A DNA stretch of 11,161 nucleotides from an uncultured Bacteroidales bacterium. Its GTDB lineage: Bacteria > Bacteroidota > Bacteroidia > Bacteroidales > P3. Every line of letters begins with the position of its first letter. The first letter of the stretch is position 1. This document shows positions 5,549 to 11,161 of this stretch, one piece after another. A program made the position numbers and the translations under genes. The stretch is taken from positions 1 through 11,161 of the forward strand of contig CAMWQD010000018.1 in the NCBI GenBank assembly GCA_947176325.1. The letters are read 5' to 3'. The notes under the pieces are model-generated. The model worked only from the letters and a program-made list of their open reading frames with translations. It ran no database searches and was not told the DNA's origin.

Positions 5549-7807
5549 TTAATTGCTGTGGTCGATGCGGTGCACTTTCTCCACGCCCTCCACACGGCTC
5601 ACCCGCTCGATAGTGGCTTGCAGGTGGTCGGTATTGTTGATGTAGAGCATAATCGTGGCTTCGTATACTCCCTCGGCCGCCTTCATCGCAATGGAACGGA
5701 TGTTGATCTGATGATCGCAGGCCACTTGATCCAAAATGTCCTTGGCCATGCCGGGACGGTCGAAACCGCTGATTTGTATGCCCGTAAGCAAGCCGATCTT
5801 TTCGTTTTTCTTCCATTTGGCCTTGACGATGCGGTTGCCGTAGCTCGACATCTGCTCAATGGCTTTGGGACAGTTGGTGCGGTGCACCTCGATGCCTTTG
5901 CCGGGAATGATGATGCCGATGACATCGTCGCCCGGAATGGGGTGACAGCAGTCGGGAATGATGTATTTCGGGTTCTTGATGTCCTTGCCGAGAAGCATGC
6001 TTTCGGGCTTGTTCTCCACCTGCGCCTGAATGGCGTCCTGCAGGCTCATCGACGGCTTCGCTTCCTTGTCCGACGAACCCGTGCGGAAAATCCTCGTCAG
6101 CCAGTTTTCGTGCTTTTCTTCATTTTTCTTGAACAGAGAGGCCACATCCTGTTCGGCGATTTTGTGCATGGCCGCCGAATAGAAAAGTTCCGATTTGTTC
6201 TTGAGCGAGAAGAACTCCTGCACCTTGCGGATATTCTCTTCCGAAAAAGGCAATGCGAGCGAGGAAAGCATCTGTTGGAGCGCTTCCTTGCCCTGGTCGT
6301 AGAATTTGGCGTGTTCTTCGCGGAGCCATTGCCGGATACGCGACTTCGCCCGCGAGGAAACCACAAAGTTCAACCACGTTTCCGAAGGTTTCTGCGTTTT
6401 GGAGCAGATGATTTCCACTTGGTCGCCGTTCTTAAGTTTTTCGTTGATAGGCACCAACTTATGGTTTATCTTGGCACCTATCACGCTGAACCCTATCTGG
6501 GAGTGGATGTGAAAGGCGAAGTCGAGCACGGTGGAACCTTCGGGCAACGACTTGACCTCTCCCGTGGGCGTGTAGACATAGATTTCCTTGCCGAAGAAGT
6601 TTTGGCGGAAATCGTTGACGAAGCTCAAGGAATTGTCGTCCACCGAGTGTTCCAACATCTCCTTGATTTTGTTGAGCCAAATGTCAAGACCCGATTCCCC
6701 CTCGGTGTTCAGCCCCTCGTTCTTATACCGCCAATGCGCCGCAAAACCGCGCTCGGCGATTTCGTCCATGCGTTTGGAGCGAATCTGTACCTCAATCCAC
6801 CGCCCCGAGGAACTCATCACCGTTGTATGCAGGGCCTCGTAGCCGTTGGGTTTGGGAATGGCAATCCAGTCGCGCAGACGGTCGGGATTGGCGCGGTAGA
6901 GACTGTTGACGATCGAGTAGACCTTGTAGCAGTCGGCCTTTTCGTTTTCTATGGGCGAATCGAGCACCACACGGATGGCGAACAGGTCATAGACCTCCTC
7001 GAACGGCACACCCTTCTTCTTCATCTTGCCCCAGATGGAACAGATGGATTTGATTCTTCCCGAAATGGAGAATTTGAGGCATTCGTCTTCCAGCCGCTTG
7101 CGGATAGGGCCGATGAACGTGTTGATGAGTTTCTCCCGTTCGGCCTCGCCTTCCTTGATTTTTTCGGTGATATAGTTGTAGGCGTCGGGTTCGGTGTATT
7201 TGAGCGCCAAATCCTCCAACTCGCTCTTGATGGAATAAAGCCCGAGGCGGAGGGCAAGCGGCACATACAGGTTAATGGTTTCGGAAGCAATCTTGAGCTG
7301 CTTGTCGCGCGGCATGGAATCCAGGGTGCGCATATTGTGCAGGCGGTCGGCAAGCTTGATGAGTATCACGCGCACATCGTCGCTGAGCGAAAAGAGCAGT
7401 TTCTTGAAGTTTTCGGCTTGTATGGAAAAGGATTCGTTTTGGTCGAAGATGGCGTCTATCTTCGTCAGACCGTCCACGATACGGGCTACACTGGCACCGA
7501 AACGGCTTTCGATGTCGGAGAGGGTGTAGTCGGTGTCTTCCACCACGTCGTGCAGCAGGGCGCAGACCACGGCGGTTGGGCCTAATCCAATGTCCGACAC
7601 CACGATATGGGCCACTTCCAAAGGATGATAGATATACGGCTCGCCCGATTTGCGACGGGTATGTTCGTGTGCGTTCACCGCAAGGGTAAAGGCCTTGTGT
7701 ATCTCTTCGTGCTCGGCCTCGCTTATCTCGCGCCTGAATGCCTTGAAAATCATGCGGTATCTCCGCAAAATCTCCTTTTTTTCAAATTCTTCGTCAACTA
7801 CGTACAT
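5549..7807 (-). CDS. rel: Long RelA/SpoT homologue, bifunctional (p)ppGpp synthetase/hydrolase
   Basis: The 752-residue protein has the full long-RSH layout. The HD hydrolase domain (about 40-190) keeps His61, the HDVVEDT motif (86-92) and LADRLHN (152-158), so hydrolysis should be active. The synthetase domain (about 240-365) has DLFAIRVV (274-281), RLRDWIAIPKPNGYEALH (310-327) and EVQIRS (339-344), so synthesis looks intact. The TGS domain is about 408-468. The Cys-rich zinc-finger-like region has DCCHPIPGDD (619-628) and Cys646. The C-terminal ACT domain is about 673-750. It makes and degrades (p)ppGpp in response to starvation on the ribosome. The ATG at 7807 is chosen because AAAGGAG lies 5 bases upstream and the family begins here; an extension to 7864 would only re-read phosphoesterase sequence. 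The start overlaps the upstream phosphoesterase gene by 14 bp. Some Bacteroidota carry two long RSH proteins; which one this is cannot be told here. Confidence 0.95.
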   Translation of the reverse strand: MYVVDEEFEKKEILRRYRMIFKAFRREISEAEHEEIHKAFTLAVNAHEHTRRKSGEPYIYHPLEVAHIVVSDIGLGPTAVVCALLHDVVEDTDYTLSDIESRFGASVARIVDGLTKIDAIFDQNESFSIQAENFKKLLFSLSDDVRVILIKLADRLHNMRTLDSMPRDKQLKIASETINLYVPLALRLGLYSIKSELEDLALKYTEPDAYNYITEKIKEGEAEREKLINTFIGPIRKRLEDECLKFSISGRIKSICSIWGKMKKKGVPFEEVYDLFAIRVVLDSPIENEKADCYKVYSIVNSLYRANPDRLRDWIAIPKPNGYEALHTTVMSSSGRWIEVQIRSKRMDEIAERGFAAHWRYKNEGLNTEGESGLDIWLNKIKEMLEHSVDDNSLSFVNDFRQNFFGKEIYVYTPTGEVKSLPEGSTVLDFAFHIHSQIGFSVIGAKINHKLVPINEKLKNGDQVEIICSKTQKPSETWLNFVVSSRAKSRIRQWLREEHAKFYDQGKEALQQMLSSLALPFSEENIRKVQEFFSLKNKSELFYSAAMHKIAEQDVASLFKKNEEKHENWLTRIFRTGSSDKEAKPSMSLQDAIQAQVENKPESMLLGKDIKNPKYIIPDCCHPIPGDDVIGIIIPGKGIEVHRTNCPKAIEQMSSYGNRIVKAKWKKNEKIGLLTGIQISGFDRPGMAKDILDQVACDHQINIRSIAMKAAEGVYEATIMLYINNTDHLQATIERVSRVEGVEKVHRIDHSN

Positions 7808-8300
7808 AAGCACTCCTTTCCAAATCAAAAACTTCCAGATTAGAAAACTTTTTACCCTCCACATCCAGACGCACGGCGGTGATACGGCTGTGAAAACCCT
7901 TGCATCCCGCCGCTCCGGGATTGATATACAGGAAGCCGCGCTTGGTGTCGGGCATGATTTTCAGGATATGTGAATGCCCGGCGATAAACAAGTCGGGCTT
8001 TTCCTGTTCCAAAAGGGAGGAAATTCCGGGTGCATAACGCCCCGGGTAGCCGCCTATGTGGGTCATGAGAACCTTGCAGTTCTCTATGGAGAAGACGGCG
8101 GTTTGCGGGCAGGTGCGGCGCACCGCCCAATCGTCGATATTGCCGAAGACGGCGGTGATGGGCTTGAATGCGGAAAGCTCGTCCAAAAGCGGCAGCCCCC
8201 CGATGTCGCCCGCATGGCAAAGATGCGCGCAAGGCTCAAGGAAACGGCGTACCGGAAGAGGAAGTTCCCCGTGCGTGTCCGACAAAATCCCGATTTTCAT
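7794..8300 (-). CDS. YfcE/MJ0936-type metallophosphoesterase
   Basis: A 168-residue calcineurin-like phosphoesterase. The dimetal site is complete: Asp8 and His10 in GILSDTHGE, Asp32 in HAGDIGG, Asn54 in GNIDDW, His81 in MTHIGGYPG, and His109 and His111 in AGHSHILK. YINPGAAG (125-132) is a typical closing motif. Homologues hydrolyse phosphodiester model substrates; the physiological substrate is generally unknown. Variants such as GNIDD for GNCD and THIGGYPG for THG look normal for this lineage. The start at 8300 is fixed by the conserved MKIGILSDTHG; the open frame upstream is unrelated DUF4293 sequence. It begins 7 bp after DUF4293 and its last codons contain the rel ribosome-binding site, so its translation probably influences rel. 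Confidence 0.92.
   Translation of the reverse strand: MKIGILSDTHGELPLPVRRFLEPCAHLCHAGDIGGLPLLDELSAFKPITAVFGNIDDWAVRRTCPQTAVFSIENCKVLMTHIGGYPGRYAPGISSLLEQEKPDLFIAGHSHILKIMPDTKRGFLYINPGAAGCKGFHSRITAVRLDVEGKKFSNLEVFDLERSAYVRS
7813..7819 (-). promoter_or_regulatory. Strong ribosome-binding site of rel inside the phosphoesterase gene
   Basis: The minus strand reads AAAGGAG, then five bases (TGCTT), then the rel ATG at 7807. The site lies within the last codons of the phosphoesterase gene, whose TGA (7794-7796) falls 11 bases inside rel. It decides the rel start and points to translational coupling. Strong Shine-Dalgarno sequences are otherwise almost absent in this window. Confidence 0.8.
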
Positions 8301-8307
8301 GGCAAAT

Positions 8308-8799
8308 TTATCGTAAACGGTCGGCGGCACGCACCAAAGCTTCGTCTTTGCGGATAAAGCGCATGGCAAGGTAGTTGAGCACCAACGAGAGGACGGGCAG
8401 CACAACGGGCCATTGCAGTTTGACGATTTTGTTGGCGATGTCTTTGTCGATTCCCGGCTCGATGCGTCCGGCTATCACGTCGGGCAGAAAGCACAACAGC
8501 ACTAAAAACACAATGGTAAGGAAGAAGCTCGCCGAGCAAAGCTTGAGTTGACGGGGACGTTTCTTGTATGAAAAGAGCGCCACCAGCAAAAGGGTAATCG
8601 CGGCGATGAGCAAAAGGGAGAAAAGCAAAAACCAATACTTCTGCACCACGGCGTTGTAGAGGCTCTCGGGAGGAAATCCCGTCACATACATCGGCAGGGC
8701 GGTGTTGCGCACATTGAATTCCACAACGGGAAACATGAAGATGACCGACAGACAGAGTGCGGCCAGAAAAAGAAAGGCGGATTGGATGCGTTGAATCAT
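8308..8799 (-). CDS. DUF4293 family small membrane protein
   Basis: A 163-residue protein with four predicted membrane helices at about 7-27, 56-77, 88-108 and 130-149. It has the lineage hallmarks of DUF4293: the opening MIQRIQSAFLFLAA and the closing IRKDEALVRAADRLR. The loop between helices 1 and 2 (about 28-55) probably faces the periplasm, and the Arg/Lys-rich 79-86 and C-terminal tail are probably cytoplasmic. The function is unknown; the family is restricted to Bacteroidota as far as I know. It starts after the 61-bp gap that follows the DUF721 gene, without a Shine-Dalgarno sequence, and is followed 7 bp later by the phosphoesterase gene. Confidence 0.88.
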   Translation of the reverse strand: MIQRIQSAFLFLAALCLSVIFMFPVVEFNVRNTALPMYVTGFPPESLYNAVVQKYWFLLFSLLLIAAITLLLVALFSYKKRPRQLKLCSASFFLTIVFLVLLCFLPDVIAGRIEPGIDKDIANKIVKLQWPVVLPVLSLVLNYLAMRFIRKDEALVRAADRLR

Positions 8800-8825
8800 A
8801 TTCGTCCGGGTATTGATACGTTAAA

Positions 8826-8841
8826 TCTGCATAAATGCAGA
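8826..8841. repeat. 16-bp palindrome in the largest gap of the minus-strand run
   Basis: TCTGCATAAATGCAGA has perfect 7-bp arms (TCTGCAT / ATGCAGA) around AA. It lies in the 61-bp gap between the DUF721 gene and DUF4293. In RNA it could form a 6-bp stem with a UUUA loop. On the minus strand it is followed only by TTTAACG, so it is a poor intrinsic terminator. It could be an operator for an internal promoter or an mRNA hairpin. No convincing TAnnTTTG box was found beside it; TACCTTTA just upstream is the nearest. Confidence 0.4.
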
Positions 8842-8860
8842 CGCGTAAAGGTACAAAAAA

Positions 8861-9166
8861 TTAGACAAGACGGAGGGAGGAAATCACATCCGCCCCGACA
8901 AGACGGTTTACCTCGCCTTTAAGGTTTTCGAGGTGAAAGGAAAGATTCTGCCGTGCGGCCGCGCTGTCGGTCTGCAGATAGCAGACGCCCCTGCGGGCGG
9001 GATTCTTGTCGAAACGCACCGAAAGCACATGTGCCCGGGTGGGAGCGTCCAACAAATCGAGCAGAATTTGGCGGGCTTTCTCTTCGTCCAGGCGGTCTTC
9101 CCAGCCGTATTGTCGGGCAAGGGCCTGCAGCACATCGGCTACGTTCTCGGTGGCGGGACGTTTCAT
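8861..9166 (-). CDS. DUF721 family protein (DciA-like)
   Basis: A 101-residue protein with DUF721 features: an N-terminal ENVADVLQALARQYGWEDRL segment, then a basic and hydrophobic core, a strand-rich VCYLQTDSAAARQNLSFHLENLKGEVN stretch and a closing VNRLVGADVISSLRLV. From the family: DUF721 includes DciA, which loads the replicative helicase DnaB in bacteria without DnaC, but small relatives are not all shown to do this. This copy is divergent: the tryptophan-containing helix usual near the start of the domain is replaced by ARQILLDLLDAPTRAHVL, and the charged insert DKNPARRG follows. Its ATG overlaps the recF stop in an ATGA and has a near-perfect AAAGGAGG ribosome-binding site, so it is coupled to recF. 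Helicase loading is an inference. Confidence 0.78.
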   Translation of the reverse strand: MKRPATENVADVLQALARQYGWEDRLDEEKARQILLDLLDAPTRAHVLSVRFDKNPARRGVCYLQTDSAAARQNLSFHLENLKGEVNRLVGADVISSLRLV

Positions 9167-10257
9167 TTCACCTCCTTTATCCGCGAGTTTTCCACTTTAA
9201 AGACCCGTGTTTCGGCCGAATCCTTACCGAAAAGGTCAAGCACCCTTTCGGGGTGGGTGTCGCTCAGAAAGACCTGACCGAAATGTTCTTCCCCCACGAT
9301 GTTCATCAGGCGGCGCACCCTTTCCAAATCCAATTTGTCGAAGATATCGTCTAAAAGCAGAATGGGATAGCGCTTCTTGACTTGCGCAGTATATTGCAGT
9401 TGCGAGAGCCTCAGCGCCAGCAGAAAGGATTTCTGTTGGCCCTGCGAGCCGCATTTCTTGATGGAATGTCCGTCTAAAAGCAGGTCGATGTCGTCTTTGT
9501 GCACGCCCACGGTGGTGAATTGCAGGATGCGGTCTTTGGGCAAGGCCTGACGCAGAAGGTCGGCGAAACTGCAATCGTTCAGCTGGGAGTGATATTCCAA
9601 ATCGGCCTGTTCGCCGCTTCCGGCAATCAGATGGTAGTAGTTGCGGAAAACGGGAATGAAATCGGCCACAAACCGTTTCCTTTCCTCGTAAATCGGTTCG
9701 CCGTGCTGTTGCATCTGCAAGTCGAACACTTCCAAAAGAGAGGGATCGGGATTTTCTTCCTTGAGCAGGCGGTTGCGTTGCTCCACCGCTTTGGTGTAGG
9801 CCAAGAGATGCTCTAAATAGGGACGGTTGAACTGCGAAATCACATTGTCTAAAAACTTACGCCGCAATTCACTACCCCCGTAAATCAATTCCTGATCTTG
9901 AGGGCTTACCATGATGAGGGGAATGCGGCCTATGTGCTCGGACATGCGCGGGCATTCCTTTTGGTTGAACTTGAGGGTTTTGCGTTGGCCTTTCCGTTGA
10001 ATCACGCTCACCTGCGCATCGTTTTCGTCGAGGGTGTAGCGTCCGTTGATGGAGAAAAACTCCTCGCCGTGGCGGATATTGTCGCGGTCGGCCACCGCGA
10101 AGTAACTTTTGGAGACCGAGAGATAGTGCACGGCGTCCAAAAGATTGGTCTTGCCGCTGCCGTTGTTGCCCACGATACAGTTGACGCGGGGGCAGAAATC
10201 AATTTCCGCCTCTTCGTAACTCTTAAAGTTTTTCAGATAGAGATTGTTCAACTGCAT
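9163..10257 (-). CDS. recF: DNA replication and repair protein RecF
   Basis: A full-length 364-residue SMC-like ABC ATPase. Visible are the start MQLNNLYLKNFKSYEEAEI, Walker A GNNGSGKTNLLD (30-41), a Q-loop region around SPQDQELIYGG (118-128), the ABC signature as GSQGQQKS (270-277), Walker B PILLLDDIFDKLD (298-310) with the D-loop, and the switch His335 in LSDTHPE. RecF binds DNA and with RecO and RecR loads RecA at single-strand gaps near stalled forks. It lies 10 bp after ispH and overlaps the DUF721 gene by 4 bp. dnaA, dnaN and gyrB, common recF neighbours in other phyla, are absent. The start has no Shine-Dalgarno sequence. Confidence 0.96.
   Translation of the reverse strand: MQLNNLYLKNFKSYEEAEIDFCPRVNCIVGNNGSGKTNLLDAVHYLSVSKSYFAVADRDNIRHGEEFFSINGRYTLDENDAQVSVIQRKGQRKTLKFNQKECPRMSEHIGRIPLIMVSPQDQELIYGGSELRRKFLDNVISQFNRPYLEHLLAYTKAVEQRNRLLKEENPDPSLLEVFDLQMQQHGEPIYEERKRFVADFIPVFRNYYHLIAGSGEQADLEYHSQLNDCSFADLLRQALPKDRILQFTTVGVHKDDIDLLLDGHSIKKCGSQGQQKSFLLALRLSQLQYTAQVKKRYPILLLDDIFDKLDLERVRRLMNIVGEEHFGQVFLSDTHPERVLDLFGKDSAETRVFKVENSRIKEVK
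9171..9178 (-). promoter_or_regulatory. Canonical ribosome-binding site of the DUF721 gene inside recF
   Basis: The minus strand reads AAAGGAGG, four bases (TGAA), then the ATG at 9166. The site overlaps the last recF codons (Lys-Glu-Val). The recF TGA (9163-9165) shares bases with the new ATG. This is the strongest Shine-Dalgarno sequence in the window and fixes the DUF721 start. Confidence 0.82.
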
Positions 10258-10267
10258 GGTGTGATGT

Positions 10268-11161
10268 TTAAAAATTCCTTATGCGGGCGGCAGCCTCTTC
10301 CATGAGCCACATGGGGGTGGAAGTGGCCCCGCAGATGCCCACCGAAGCGAATCGGAAACCTCCTCCGTCGTTCACGAAATCGGCGGCGTCCAGCTCCGAA
10401 GCCCGGCTGATGAAGAATGTATGGGGGTTGTTTTCTTGGCAGATACCGTAGAGATATTTGCCGTTGGAACTCTGCCGCCCGCTCACGAACACCACGGCTT
10501 CGTGCCTGCGGGCGAAATCCCGCAGTCTTTCCGCCCGCAGACTCATGCTCTTGCAGATGCTGTCCACAGCCGTGAACGGCACATGGTGGAGGGCGCACTG
10601 TGCGGCGGCATAGTCGCTTATCTGGCGGTAGTTTTCGGCGTTCATGGTGGTTTGGGCGTAGAGCAGGGTGGGGCGTGAGAAATCTATCTTTTCCAAGTCC
10701 TGCAGCGAGCCGACCACGTGGGCCTGATTGCCGGTCTGCCCGTTCAGTCCGATAACCTCGGCGTGTCCGGCCTTTCCGTAAATCAACACCTGCCCGCCGA
10801 TTTGCCGCATCTGCTCGAACCCGGCTTTGATGCGTTGTTGCAGACGGAGCACGATAGGACAGGTGGCGTCCACCAGCTCGATATGGTTTTCCTTGGCCTT
10901 GCGGTAGGTTTCGGGCGGCTCGCCGTGGGCGCGTATCAACACTTGCGAACCTTGGGGAAGACGGTCGAACTGTTCGTTGTCGATAACCTTCAGCCCCGCT
11001 TCGGCCAAGCGCTCCACCTCCTCGTTGTTGTGCACGATTTCGCCCAGACAATAAAGCGGCGCCTTGTCGGGCTGCTCCTTCAAGGCGGCAAGCCGACGCT
11101 GGGCTTCTTCGATGGCTCCGGTAACGCCGAAGCAGAATCCCGAATTACGGTCGATGGTTAC
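10268..11161 (-). CDS. ispH: 4-hydroxy-3-methylbut-2-enyl diphosphate reductase, first few residues missing
   Basis: The frame is open to the window edge and encodes 297 residues. It begins VTIDRNSGFCFGV, where homologues start about one to three residues earlier, so the gene is almost complete. IspH/LytB is the 4Fe-4S enzyme that makes IPP and DMAPP in the last step of the MEP pathway. Counting from the first visible residue, the cluster cysteines are Cys10, Cys101 (VDATCPIV) and Cys203 (DSICKS). Substrate-site residues are His44 (EIVHNN), His79 (RAHGE), His133 and Glu135 (GHAEV), and Thr171 (AQTTMN). SGRQSSNGKYL (about 222-232) matches the conserved SSN block. A TTG at 11083 could be mistaken for the start but would delete the first cluster cysteine. 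The stop lies 10 bp before recF, so the two genes are probably cotranscribed. Confidence 0.95.
   Translation of the reverse strand, partial: VTIDRNSGFCFGVTGAIEEAQRRLAALKEQPDKAPLYCLGEIVHNNEEVERLAEAGLKVIDNEQFDRLPQGSQVLIRAHGEPPETYRKAKENHIELVDATCPIVLRLQQRIKAGFEQMRQIGGQVLIYGKAGHAEVIGLNGQTGNQAHVVGSLQDLEKIDFSRPTLLYAQTTMNAENYRQISDYAAAQCALHHVPFTAVDSICKSMSLRAERLRDFARRHEAVVFVSGRQSSNGKYLYGICQENNPHTFFISRASELDAADFVNDGGGFRFASVGICGATSTPMWLMEEAAARIRNF

Noticed and set aside
3313..5613. A 766-codon open frame on the plus strand, opposite lpdA and ackA
   Set aside because: It is antisense to two confidently identified genes and crosses their junction. Its translation is His/Val/Gly-rich with no recognisable domain, as expected from codon bias of the real genes.
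5495..7585. A 696-codon open frame on the plus strand, opposite rel
   Set aside because: It is a shadow of the RelA/SpoT gene, whose domains are all intact in the opposite frame. No promoter, ribosome-binding site or domain supports it.
9349..9856. Three occurrences of TTTTAGAC-like sequence on the minus strand within recF
   Set aside because: They encode in-frame Leu-Asp pairs at unrelated positions of the protein and do not have regular spacing, so they are treated as codon choice rather than a repeat element.
1..11161. Search for a defence island, mobile element, CRISPR array, tRNA or prophage signature
   Set aside because: Almost every base lies in recognisable housekeeping genes. No transposase, integrase, direct-repeat array or tRNA-like cloverleaf was seen.

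Overview
The window looks like chromosome of a member of the Bacteroidota, most likely Bacteroidales. Supporting signs are the lineage-typical small membrane protein DUF4293, the recF–DUF721 gene pair, a Bacteroidota-style promoter (ATTG-N19-TATCTTTG), mostly absent Shine-Dalgarno sequences, and the IspH, RelA/SpoT and lipoamide dehydrogenase sequence variants typical of that group. I cannot name a genus. Coding density is very high. No tRNA, rRNA, CRISPR array, insertion sequence or phage gene is visible, and no stretch longer than about 235 bp lacks a gene.

Layout, left to right. (1) 1-811, minus: the N-terminal part of a DUF368/PopT-type undecaprenyl-phosphate translocase, cut by the window edge. 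(2) 812-1046: a divergent intergenic region with a good plus-strand promoter, a weak minus-strand candidate and a 16-bp palindrome. (3) 1047-2372, plus: a two-gene unit, a secreted DUF2147 protein followed by an acyl-ACP thioesterase. (4) 2362-11161, minus: nine consecutive genes, transcribed in the order ispH, recF, DUF721/DciA-like, DUF4293, YfcE-type phosphoesterase, RelA/SpoT, ackA, lpd, rfbC. Most gaps are 7-15 bp, with two overlaps (4 and 14 bp) and one larger gap of 61 bp (8800-8860). The thioesterase and rfbC reading frames converge and overlap by 11 bp.

How the genes fit together. The left side has an envelope and lipid theme: carrier-lipid recycling, fatty-acid release from ACP, a periplasmic or secreted protein, and dTDP-rhamnose synthesis. 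The long minus-strand run mixes essential housekeeping: the last step of MEP isoprenoid synthesis, DNA gap repair, a putative helicase-loader relative, (p)ppGpp control, acetate/ATP formation and the E3 subunit of 2-oxoacid dehydrogenases or glycine cleavage. The only two start codons that overlap an upstream gene (rel and the DUF721 gene) are also the only ones with strong Shine-Dalgarno sequences, which suggests translational coupling.

I do not see a defence system, mobile element or clearly novel multi-gene system. The findings are regulatory and contextual points of modest interest.
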